This document shows positions 26,568-34,259 of a stretch of DNA of 64,000 nucleotides, piece after piece (position 1 is the first letter of the stretch; every line of letters starts with the position of its first letter). The stretch comes from Lysobacter sp. Lineage in GTDB: Bacteria; Pseudomonadota; Gammaproteobacteria; Xanthomonadales; Xanthomonadaceae. Both the position numbers and the translations under genes were made by a program. The DNA is taken from assembly GCA_011526085.1 (NCBI GenBank), contig WYBC01000034.1:1-64000 (forward strand), written 5' to 3'. A model generated the notes under the pieces. The model was given only the letters and a program-made list of their open reading frames with translations, was not told the origin of the DNA and did no database searches.

Positions 26568-27812
26568 ATGTCCACGACCCGCCATCCGATGCAGGCTTCC
26601 GTGTTTTCCAGCGGTCTCGCGCATGCGCTGCCGTGGCTGATGCTGGTGGCGCTGAGCGCCTGCGACCGCGCGCCGCCGCCCGCGCCGGCGAAACCGCCGC
26701 AGGCGGTGGCGGATGCCGTGCCGCAACCGTCGGCCTCGGAAAAGACCGCATTCGAGGTGGTGGAGGTGGTGACCGGGCTCGAACATCCCTGGTCGCTGGC
26801 GTTCCTGCCCGACGGCGCGATGCTGGTGACCGAACGCCCCGGGCGGCTGCGCAGGATCGGCACCGACGGCGCGGTGTCGGCGCCGATCGCCGGCCTGCCG
26901 GACATCTTCGTCGACGGACAGGCCGGCCTGCTCGATGTCGTGCTGTCGCCGACGTTCGCGCAGGACCGTCTGGTCTACGTGTCGTTCGCCGAGCCGAATC
27001 TGCGTGGCAACAAGGCCGGCACCGCGGTCGCCCGCGGGCGTCTCGAAGGCGATGCCGGACAGGGCGACGCGCTGCGCGACGTCGAAGTGATCTATCGTCA
27101 GGAGCCGAAACTGTCCAGCGGTACCCACGTCGGTTCGCGGCTGGTGTTCGACGACGCCGGTTTCCTGTTCGTCACCCAGGGCGAGAACCGTGTGGCGGAG
27201 GCCGCGCAGGATCTGGGCAAACTGCAGGGAAAACTGGTGCGCATCCGTCCCGACGGCAGCGTGCCGGACGACAATCCCTTCGTCGGTCGCGAGGGCGCGC
27301 GCCCGGAAATCTGGTCCTACGGTCATCGCAACATGCAGGGCGCGGCGCTGCATCCGGTCACGCGCAGGCTGTGGACCAGCGAGCACGGGCCGATGGGCGG
27401 AGACGAACTCAATATTCCCGAGCCCGGCCGCAATTACGGCTGGCCGATCGTCACCCACGGCATCGACTACAGCGGATCGCCGGTGAAGGGATCGGTTGGC
27501 CGGGCCGCCGAAGGCATGACGCCGCCGCATCACGTCTGGCCGGTGTCGCCCGCGGTCAGCGGCATGCTGTTCTACAGCGGCAAGGCGTTTCCGGCGTGGA
27601 AGGGCAATCTGTTCGTCGGCGCGCTGGCGAAGAGCGCGCTGATCCGGCTGGAGCTCGACGGTGACCGCATCGTCCACGAAGAGCGCCTGCTGACCGACCG
27701 CCATCAGCGCATCCGCGACGTGCGCGAAGGCCCGGACGGCGCGATCTACGTGCTGGTGGACGATCCGAACGGCAAGGTGTTGCGGTTGCCGCCGGCGACC
27801 GAAACGCCTTGA
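26568..27812 (+). CDS. PQQ-dependent aldose sugar dehydrogenase (YliI-like) lipoprotein
   Basis: 414 residues. A signal sequence with lipobox (LMLVALSAC) is followed by a Pro/Ala-rich linker and a six-bladed soluble glucose-dehydrogenase-type propeller. Motifs are LEHPWSLAFLPDGAMLVTER, GLLDVVLSPTFAQDRLVYVS, SSGTHVGSRLVFDDAGFLFV, YGHRNMQGAALHP and SEHGPMGGDELN, which carry the PQQ/Ca-binding His, Arg and Asp positions. It should oxidise aldoses in the periplasm using PQQ. It interrupts the glycan locus and is probably independent of it. An alternative start at Met 8 (26589) is possible. Confidence 0.9.
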   Translation: MSTTRHPMQASVFSSGLAHALPWLMLVALSACDRAPPPAPAKPPQAVADAVPQPSASEKTAFEVVEVVTGLEHPWSLAFLPDGAMLVTERPGRLRRIGTDGAVSAPIAGLPDIFVDGQAGLLDVVLSPTFAQDRLVYVSFAEPNLRGNKAGTAVARGRLEGDAGQGDALRDVEVIYRQEPKLSSGTHVGSRLVFDDAGFLFVTQGENRVAEAAQDLGKLQGKLVRIRPDGSVPDDNPFVGREGARPEIWSYGHRNMQGAALHPVTRRLWTSEHGPMGGDELNIPEPGRNYGWPIVTHGIDYSGSPVKGSVGRAAEGMTPPHHVWPVSPAVSGMLFYSGKAFPAWKGNLFVGALAKSALIRLELDGDRIVHEERLLTDRHQRIRDVREGPDGAIYVLVDDPNGKVLRLPPATETP

Positions 27813-27815
27813 GCA

Positions 27816-27882
27816 CAGGGTGCGCCGCGGCGCACCCTGGCTTCCGCGGGCGTTGACGGGGACGGTGCGCCGCAGGCGCACC
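27816..27882. terminator. Two hairpins between convergent genes
   Basis: A perfect 24-base palindrome at 27816-27839 (cagggtgcgccg plus its complement) and an 8-bp hairpin at 27864-27882 (ggtgcgcc gca ggcgcacc) fill the gap between two gene ends. No T-runs are present. Both contain the same ggtgcgcc core, so they are also copies of a dispersed repeat. Confidence 0.5.
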
Positions 27883-28815
27883 CTATGGAAGCGGCTTTTT
27901 GCCGATGAAATCCACGGTCGTGATGCACATCTGTTCCGGCGTGAATCGCGCGAATTCCGGGGCGACGCTCATCGCTTTCAGCTGCGCCAGCCGCTGCGGA
28001 CGCGCGTGCGAGGTGTCGTGCACGATCTCGAAGCCGGCCTCGCGGGCGGCGTCGACGAACTGGTGCGCGCGCAGGCGGTTCTGGTAGAGGAAGGCGTTGT
28101 TCCAGAAGGCCCACTGCCGATCGGTGAAACGCAGGTAGTGCAGCTGGTGCACCTTCGGGTCGGCGTAGGCGTAGTGATCGCCGCAGTTCACCGAATGGAA
28201 GGCCCAGCCGCCGGGCCGCAGCAGCGTCAATGCGGCGCGATGGATGCGGTCGATGGCGTCGGGCGGGACGTGTTCGAGCACGCTGTTGGAGAAGATCGCG
28301 TCGATCGAGCCGTCCGGCAGGCCCGGATCGGCGGCGTCGGCCGGCGCACGATATTCGATCACGCCGTCGCTGATGGTCGCGGGGTCGTCGCTGCCCGCGG
28401 ACGCGGCGCGCAGCCGCGCGTAACGCGCTTCGACTTCCGCGGGATCGACCCGGCAGACCGCGGCGAGCCGCGGCAATTGTTCGCCGAGCACCTCGATGCA
28501 CAGCCGCATCAGGTCCGGCTTGAGCAGGCGGTTGAGATCGACCGTATGCACGCGCGCGGCGCCGACCAGATGGCAGGCCAGCGGCAGGGTCGGATACCAG
28601 CCGCTGCCGATCTCCATCAGCCGTGCGCCGGGAATCTCCAGGCCGGCGTCGCGCAACTGCTTGACCATGCCTTCCCAGTCGTCGAGCTTGAGCCCGATTT
28701 CGCGCCGCGGGTCGCGCATGCCGCCGAAACGGCGCTGCATGCGGTAGTGGAGGGTGTCGCCGCCGGGCAACACGCCCAGGGTTTTCTGCAGGAGCCCTTT
28801 GATTCGCCAATGCAT
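27883..28815 (-). CDS. SAM-dependent methyltransferase (class I)
   Basis: 310 residues. Motif I is ARLMEIGSGWYPTLPLA, motif II VHTVDLNRLL, and the post-II region reads SIDAIFSNSVLEHVPPDAID with LLRPGGWAFHSVNCGDHYAY. This is the usual order of a methyltransferase-11/23 type fold acting on small molecules or glycans. A basic N-terminal helix (MHWRIKGLLQKTLG) may contact the membrane. It starts 29 bases after the asnB stop and is probably in its operon. The target is likely a sugar of the surface glycan. Confidence 0.82.
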   Translation of the reverse strand: MHWRIKGLLQKTLGVLPGGDTLHYRMQRRFGGMRDPRREIGLKLDDWEGMVKQLRDAGLEIPGARLMEIGSGWYPTLPLACHLVGAARVHTVDLNRLLKPDLMRLCIEVLGEQLPRLAAVCRVDPAEVEARYARLRAASAGSDDPATISDGVIEYRAPADAADPGLPDGSIDAIFSNSVLEHVPPDAIDRIHRAALTLLRPGGWAFHSVNCGDHYAYADPKVHQLHYLRFTDRQWAFWNNAFLYQNRLRAHQFVDAAREAGFEIVHDTSHARPQRLAQLKAMSVAPEFARFTPEQMCITTVDFIGKKPLP

Positions 28816-28844
28816 GGTGCGGAGAGGTCCGTGTCGGTCTCGGG

Positions 28845-30824
28845 TCAGTCGCGGGCGGTGGCGGCCGCGGCGCGGGTGTCGCGCAGTTGGCGATCGAGCA
28901 GCATCGTCGAGAGCGCGCCGACGAAGGCCTGGTTGTCGGCGAAGCCGGTGGCGCGACCGGCGCGGCATTTCTCGAACAGGCGGCCGACGGCGGCGGCATC
29001 GAACCAGCCGGCGTCGCGCAGGCTGGCTTCGCTCATCAGTTCGGCGACGTAGTCCAGCGGTTCGCCGTCGAAGAAGAAGCTGGCGCTGTCCGGCGCGCGG
29101 TACGGCTGTTTGGTGCGGTTGACGATGTCCTCCGGCAGCAGATCGGCGAGGGCGCGGCGCAGCAGGAATTTCTCGGTCATGCCGCGGATCTTGAAGCTCG
29201 GCGGCAGCCGGTTCGCGAATTCGATCACGCGATGGTCGAGATAGGGGACGCGGCCTTCGATCGAATTCGCCATCGCCACCCGATCGCCCTGCGACGACAG
29301 AAGATAGCCGGCGAGCAGCGATTTGGCTTCGACGTACTGATCCTGCGCGAGCGGGCTCCAGTCGCGGATGTTCGCCGGCAGCGTGGCCTCGAACGCGTCG
29401 AGCGCGTTGAACGCGCCGAGCTCCGCGCGCACGTCGGCCGACAGCAGGCCGAGCGCGCGCTGCGAGGTGGTCCAGCGCGGCACGTGGGCGAAGATCGGGC
29501 GCTGCAGGTGTTCCATGCCCTGGCCGAAGAAGGTCTGCGCGAACGCCGGGTTGCGCACCGGCGAGGACTTCGACGAGGTGTTCGGTAGATAACCGTAGAG
29601 GCGTTCGAGCAGCCGCGGGCGGAACGTCGACCGCGGCTGCCGCGCCCAGAAGCGGCGGATCTTGGCTTCCTTGAACAGGTCGTAGCCGCCGAACACCTCG
29701 TCCGCGCCTTCGCCGGTCAGCACGACCTTGTAGCCGTGCTCGCGCACGCTGCCGGCCAGCAGCATCAGCGGCACCGGTGCGGTGCGCAGCACCGGCGTTT
29801 CGGTATGTCGGATCAAGCGCGGGAAGGCTTCGCCGATATCGCGGCGCGTGCAGCGCAGGGTGGTGTGGTCGGTGCCGAGATGACGCACCATCGCCATCTG
29901 GTGTTCGCTCTCGTCGAATTCGCCGTCCTCGAACGCGACCGAGAACGTGCGCACCGGGGTGTCGGTGAAGCCGCGGATCATCGCGACGATGCCCGAGGAA
30001 TCGAGGCCGCCGCTCAGATACGCGCCCACCGGCACGTCCGCGCGCAGTTGCAGCCGCACCGCGTCGATCAGCAGCGCGCGCAGCTCCGCGGTCGCGGCTT
30101 CGACGCTCAGCGGAAAGCGCGACGGCGCGGTGTCGGCGGCATCGGGGAAGGTCCAGTCCCAGTACGGGCGCAGGGTGTCGCGGCCGTCGTGTTCGATCGT
30201 CAGCAGATGGCCGGGCGGCAGGCTTTCGATCCCGCGATACACGGTATGCGGTTCGATCGGCGACCAGGTGGAGAAGGTCTCGGCGAGGCCGCGCGGATCG
30301 AGCGTCGCGCACTGCGGCAGCGCCGCGAGCAGGGCCTTGGGTTCCGACGCGAACCACAGCCGGCCGGCTTCGCGCGCGAGATACAGCGGACGGATGCCGG
30401 CGCGGTCGCGGGCCAACACCAGGCGACGGCGTTCGCCGTCCCACAGCGCGATCGCGAACTGGCCGTTGAGGCGTTCGACGAAGCGATCGCCGTCGCGGTC
30501 GTAGAGATGCACGATCACTTCGGTGTCGGATCGCGTGTAGAACGCGCGACCTTCGGCTTCCAGTTCGCGCCGCAGCTCGACGTAGTTGAAGATCTCGCCG
30601 TTGAACACGGTCCAGACCGTGCCGCGCGGATTGCGGATGGGCTGGTCGCCGGTGGCGAGATCGATGATCGACAGCCGCGCATGGGCCAGGCCGATGCCGT
30701 CCTCGGCGTGGAAGCCGTTGCCGTCCGGGCCGCGGTGGGCGAGGGTGCGGATCATCCGCTGCAGCAGCGGGCGCGCCGTTTCCGGGCGCACGTCGGGCCC
30801 ACTGAATCCCGCGATTCCACACAC
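28845..30824 (-). CDS. asnB: Asparagine-synthase-type glutamine amidotransferase
   Basis: 659 residues. Cys 2 of MCGIAGFSGPD is the glutaminase nucleophile; HRGPDGNG and NGEIFNYVELRRELE are class-II amidotransferase motifs. The synthetase domain has SGGLDSSGIVAMI (ATP-pyrophosphatase loop) and VVLTGEGADEVFGGYDLF. The length is somewhat above E. coli AsnB (554). In glycan loci such proteins amidate uronic acids or other carboxyls, so asparagine need not be the product. It starts at 30824 and forms a leftward group with the methyltransferase. Confidence 0.88.
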   Translation of the reverse strand: MCGIAGFSGPDVRPETARPLLQRMIRTLAHRGPDGNGFHAEDGIGLAHARLSIIDLATGDQPIRNPRGTVWTVFNGEIFNYVELRRELEAEGRAFYTRSDTEVIVHLYDRDGDRFVERLNGQFAIALWDGERRRLVLARDRAGIRPLYLAREAGRLWFASEPKALLAALPQCATLDPRGLAETFSTWSPIEPHTVYRGIESLPPGHLLTIEHDGRDTLRPYWDWTFPDAADTAPSRFPLSVEAATAELRALLIDAVRLQLRADVPVGAYLSGGLDSSGIVAMIRGFTDTPVRTFSVAFEDGEFDESEHQMAMVRHLGTDHTTLRCTRRDIGEAFPRLIRHTETPVLRTAPVPLMLLAGSVREHGYKVVLTGEGADEVFGGYDLFKEAKIRRFWARQPRSTFRPRLLERLYGYLPNTSSKSSPVRNPAFAQTFFGQGMEHLQRPIFAHVPRWTTSQRALGLLSADVRAELGAFNALDAFEATLPANIRDWSPLAQDQYVEAKSLLAGYLLSSQGDRVAMANSIEGRVPYLDHRVIEFANRLPPSFKIRGMTEKFLLRRALADLLPEDIVNRTKQPYRAPDSASFFFDGEPLDYVAELMSEASLRDAGWFDAAAVGRLFEKCRAGRATGFADNQAFVGALSTMLLDRQLRDTRAAAATARD

Positions 30825-30938
30825 GTGTTCGTTCCCCTGACTGCAGAAAAATCCGGCGCCGGATTCGGGGCCGTTGTCGCCTCAACGCGAAAACCGCCGC
30901 GATCCTGCCACGGGCGGTGCCCGTCGCCGGAGATGCGC

Positions 30939-32105
30939 TCAGCGCGGGCCGGCGCGATGTTCCGCCAGCGCTTCTTCGCAGGCGCGGAGTGTATCCGCTG
31001 CGACCGCATCCCAGCCGCGGGAGAAGCGTCGCGCCAGCGCGGCCTCGTCCCAGTGCCGGTCCAGCGCCAGCCGCAGCCCGTCGGCGAGCGCGGCCGGATC
31101 GCGCGCCGGCACCAGCAGGCCGCAGTCGGCGTCGACCACTTCCGGAATGCCGCCGACCGGCGTCGCCACCACCGGACGCCCGCAGGCCAGCGCTTCGACC
31201 AGCACGTTCGGATGGCCTTCGGAATAACTCGGCAGGGTCACCAGATCGGAGGCCGCCATCCAGCGCGCGACCTCGTGCGGTCCCTGCGCGCCGGGCATCG
31301 TCACGCGCAGGGCGGGGTCGGCGGCGATGCGGCTGTCCAGTTCGGCGCGCATCGGGCCTTCGCCGACCAGCGCGATCCGCAATCGCGGCCGCTCCGACGC
31401 CAGGGCCGCGGCGGCATCCAGCAGTTCGCGTAGGCCTTTCTCCGGCACCAGCCGGCCGACGTAGATCACCCATTCGGCGTCCGCGTCCAGACCCAGTGCG
31501 GCGCGGGCTTCGGCGCGGTCCTGCGGATGGAAGATCGAGGCGTCGCAGCCGTTGGGAATCGCGCGGATGCGCGCGGGATCGGCGACGTAATCGTGCGCGG
31601 CGACCCGGCCGAGATCGTCGCTGACCACGAGGATGCGCCGCGCCGCGTGCAGCACCGGGCGGGTGAGGCGTTTGCTCACCGCATCGCGCACGCGCAGATC
31701 GGAACCGCGCGCGCCCACCACCAGCGGCAGCCCGGCGCGGCGCGCGGCGCGCATCGCGCCGAAGGCGTCCGGATAGAGCCAGTACGACAGCACCACGTCG
31801 GGCGCGAATTCGCGCAGCGGCGCATGCAGCGCGCGACCGCAGAGCCAGCCGTTGAAGGGCCGGCTCACCAGCGGCAGCGCCGGGTAATCCAGATAGCGCA
31901 CGTCGCAGCCGGGCACGGCATGCGACGGGTCCGACGCGCGGAACAGATAGCTGCGCGGCGCGGCCCAGCGCGGATAGGTGGCGACCGGGCTCAGCACCCG
32001 CACCTCCGCGCGTTCCGACAGCGCGCACACGGTCTGGTGGATCGGCCGGCCGCGGTTGGGTTCGCCCGCAATCGGAAATTGGGAGGTGACGATCAGCAGG
32101 CGCAT
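30939..32105 (-). CDS. Family 4 glycosyltransferase
   Basis: 388 residues with GT-B fold. The N-terminal acceptor domain starts MRLLIVTSQFPIAG. The C-terminal donor domain has VIYVGRLVPEKGLRELLDA, RIALVGEGPMRAELD and the E-x7-E motif in SYSEGHPNVLVEALACGRPV, followed by VATPVGGIPEVV. It transfers an activated sugar to the growing lipid-linked glycan. It lies 114 bases upstream of asnB on the same strand and is divergent from the acyltransferase gene. Confidence 0.9.
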   Translation of the reverse strand: MRLLIVTSQFPIAGEPNRGRPIHQTVCALSERAEVRVLSPVATYPRWAAPRSYLFRASDPSHAVPGCDVRYLDYPALPLVSRPFNGWLCGRALHAPLREFAPDVVLSYWLYPDAFGAMRAARRAGLPLVVGARGSDLRVRDAVSKRLTRPVLHAARRILVVSDDLGRVAAHDYVADPARIRAIPNGCDASIFHPQDRAEARAALGLDADAEWVIYVGRLVPEKGLRELLDAAAALASERPRLRIALVGEGPMRAELDSRIAADPALRVTMPGAQGPHEVARWMAASDLVTLPSYSEGHPNVLVEALACGRPVVATPVGGIPEVVDADCGLLVPARDPAALADGLRLALDRHWDEAALARRFSRGWDAVAADTLRACEEALAEHRAGPR

Positions 32106-32203
32106 GCGGAACTCGCGGTGATGCGGCGGGGAGGCGGTGGCACTGTCCTCCGCAGGTCACGGAATCCGTTGATAATGCGGGATTCGGCGCCATCGGGGGA
32201 TGC

Positions 32204-33310
32204 GTGGAGCAGGGCAGTACGGCAGATGCGGCAAGGACAGCGGCGAACGTGACGGAGACCTGGCGGGACACCGGCCCGAACGCTGGCGGCAGCGTCGGCG
32301 GTTCCGCGCGCGTGGGCGAACTCGATGCCCTGCGTGGATTGGCCGCACTCGGCGTGGTCGTGTTCCATTACACCACGTTCTATCAGCAGGAACAGGGCCA
32401 CCTGCCGCCGCTGGGTTTCGGATTTCCCGCCGGCAACTACGGCGTGCATCTGTTTTTCCTGATCAGCGGATTCGTGATCTTCATGACCCTGGAGCGCACC
32501 CGCACCGCGATGGATTTCGTGGTGTCGCGGTTCTCGCGGCTGTTTCCGGCGTACTGGACGGCGATGGCGATCACAGCCGCGGTGGTCTACATCATCGGTC
32601 TTCCGGGCCAGCGCATCGCCGGCGCCGATCTGTTCGCCAACCTGACGATGCTGCAGGAAATCCTCGGGTTCGATCATCTCGATGGTTCGTACTGGACGCT
32701 GCAGGTCGAGCTGTTCTTCTACGCGCAGATGCTGTTCTGGTTCGTGCTCGGACAATTGAAACGCATCCGCTGGATCATCCTGTTCTGGCTCGCGATGACC
32801 GTGGCCTACGCGCTGACCGCGAAGAACCATGTACATTTTTCGTACACCCTGCGCGAGGCCATGATCCTGCGGCACATCCCGTTTTTCGCGATCGGCATCC
32901 TGTTCTACAAGCGCTATACCGGGGCCGGCGATGCGCGCGTCGATATCGCGTTGATCCTGCTGGCGCTGGCCGCCATCGGGGTCAGCTTCGCGCCGGAATA
33001 TTTCGTCGCCGGCGTCGTCTGTTGCGCGATCTTCGCCCTCTTCATCGCCGGCCGCCTGCGCTGGCTGCGCGCGGCGCCGTTCGCGTTTCTCGGCATGATT
33101 TCCTACTCGCTGTACCTGCTGCACCAGACCATCGGGTTCGCCGTGATCCATCGTCTCGAAGCGGCCGGTGTTCCCGGCGTCGCGGCGGTGGCGCTGGCGA
33201 TCGCGGTGGCCCTTGCCCTGGCGACGGCCCTGACCCATGGCGTCGAACGCCCGGCGATGCGGGCGCTCCGGAACGGTTGGCGCGCGCGCGAACGATCCGT
33301 GGCTGGCTGA
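32204..33310 (+). CDS. Acyltransferase family 3 membrane protein
   Basis: 368 residues from a GTG start behind catcggggga. The N-terminal catalytic signature is VGELDALRGLAALGVVVFHY (Arg and His of the OafA/acyltransferase-3 family). GVHLFFLISGFVIF and about ten membrane helices follow; SYSLYLLHQTIGF near the end is also typical. It should move an acyl group, usually acetyl or succinyl, to a sugar hydroxyl at the inner membrane. There is no SGNH domain. A gataat at 32171-32176 may be its -10 element. It is followed by a methyltransferase gene 133 bases downstream. Confidence 0.9.
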   Translation: MEQGSTADAARTAANVTETWRDTGPNAGGSVGGSARVGELDALRGLAALGVVVFHYTTFYQQEQGHLPPLGFGFPAGNYGVHLFFLISGFVIFMTLERTRTAMDFVVSRFSRLFPAYWTAMAITAAVVYIIGLPGQRIAGADLFANLTMLQEILGFDHLDGSYWTLQVELFFYAQMLFWFVLGQLKRIRWIILFWLAMTVAYALTAKNHVHFSYTLREAMILRHIPFFAIGILFYKRYTGAGDARVDIALILLALAAIGVSFAPEYFVAGVVCCAIFALFIAGRLRWLRAAPFAFLGMISYSLYLLHQTIGFAVIHRLEAAGVPGVAAVALAIAVALALATALTHGVERPAMRALRNGWRARERSVAG

Positions 33311-33341
33311 GCGCGACGCCGATACCGGCATCGTCTCTGGT

Positions 33342-33347
33342 TAGAAT
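33342..33347 (+). promoter_or_regulatory. Possible -10 element for the methyltransferase gene
   Basis: tagaat within ggttagaatgcg lies about 100 bases before the chosen start at 33444 and 67 before the alternative GTG at 33414. No good -35 element is visible. Confidence 0.2.
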
Positions 33348-33443
33348 GCGTGCCTCTCGGGAAGGACGTCGCGAGAGCGGCCGAAGGACCCGGACCCGGG
33401 ATGCGTCGGGTCTGTGGCTGCGACCACCGTGCACGAGGACAGG

Positions 33444-34244
33444 ATGCGGGAACCCCATCGATCGCGCTTCATCGACATGATCCGTCGCGGCGTGGCGTCG
33501 CGCGATATCCACGATTCCGAAGGCGACGGCCGCTACGACGGCAGGTTCGCGGGGCGCGTCTCCGAGCGTTTTCTCGAGCGCGAACTGACCCGCGTCGCGA
33601 TGCATGCGCAAAGCCTGTGCGCACCGCTCGCGGCCCGGCTCGCGCGGGCGCCGCGGGTGCTCGATGTCGGTTGCGGCACGGGCGGTACCACGGTCGCGCT
33701 GGCCCTGTCCGATCTGCGCCCGGACGAGATCGTCGGCATCGACGCCAGCGCCGATGCGATCGATGCGGCCGCGGTGCGCGCCGCCGGCCATGGCGTCGTC
33801 GATGGACGTACCGCCGATGGCGTCTCCGTGGGCTTCCTGCATGTGGAGGCCGGTCGGCCGCTGCCGTTTCCCGACGACCATTTCGATCTGGTGACCTGCG
33901 TGTCGGTGCTCGAATTCATCGGCACTTCGACGGCGCGCGAAGCCTTCATCGCGGAGATGCTCCGCGTCACCCGGCCCGGCGGTCATGTCTATCTGGCCAC
34001 GCCCAGTCCGCTGCGGTTGCGCGAATATCATTCGCGGCGAACGCTCGGCGACTGGCGCCGAACCCGCGGTTATCCCTGGTCGAGCACGCCTGCCGCGCTG
34101 CGCCGGATGTTTCCGGGCTGCGCGGTCGAGTCGCTCGCCGCCGAACGCCTGCGCCGCCATCCGCGCCTGCGCGGTTTCGGCTGGGCGGCGCCGATCCTGG
34201 CCTGGGCCACGCCCTGGCAGCGGCTGCTCGCGCGCAAGGCGTGA
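33444..34244 (+). CDS. SAM-dependent methyltransferase
   Basis: 266 residues. Motif I is RVLDVGCGTGGTTVALAL, motif II EIVGIDASADAID, then HFDLVTCVSVLEFIGTSTAR and MLRVTRPGGHVYLATPSPL. This is a Methyltransf_11/25-type enzyme. The last 60 residues are basic with Trp-rich helices (GFGWAAPILAWATPWQRLL), perhaps touching the membrane. ATG at 33444 follows gaggacagg. A GTG at 33414 would add ten residues. Convergent with the oxidoreductase fusion gene, with 15 bases between stops. The acceptor is unknown. Confidence 0.82.
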   Translation: MREPHRSRFIDMIRRGVASRDIHDSEGDGRYDGRFAGRVSERFLERELTRVAMHAQSLCAPLAARLARAPRVLDVGCGTGGTTVALALSDLRPDEIVGIDASADAIDAAAVRAAGHGVVDGRTADGVSVGFLHVEAGRPLPFPDDHFDLVTCVSVLEFIGTSTAREAFIAEMLRVTRPGGHVYLATPSPLRLREYHSRRTLGDWRRTRGYPWSSTPAALRRMFPGCAVESLAAERLRRHPRLRGFGWAAPILAWATPWQRLLARKA

Positions 34245-34259
34245 GCGCCGCCTCCCGCC

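Noticed and set aside
27883-32271. Continuous minus-strand frame of about 1460 codons suggesting one giant protein
   Set aside because: Only its end is a real gene (the methyltransferase). The rest is another frame of asnB and the GT4 gene, which each have their own starts and motifs.
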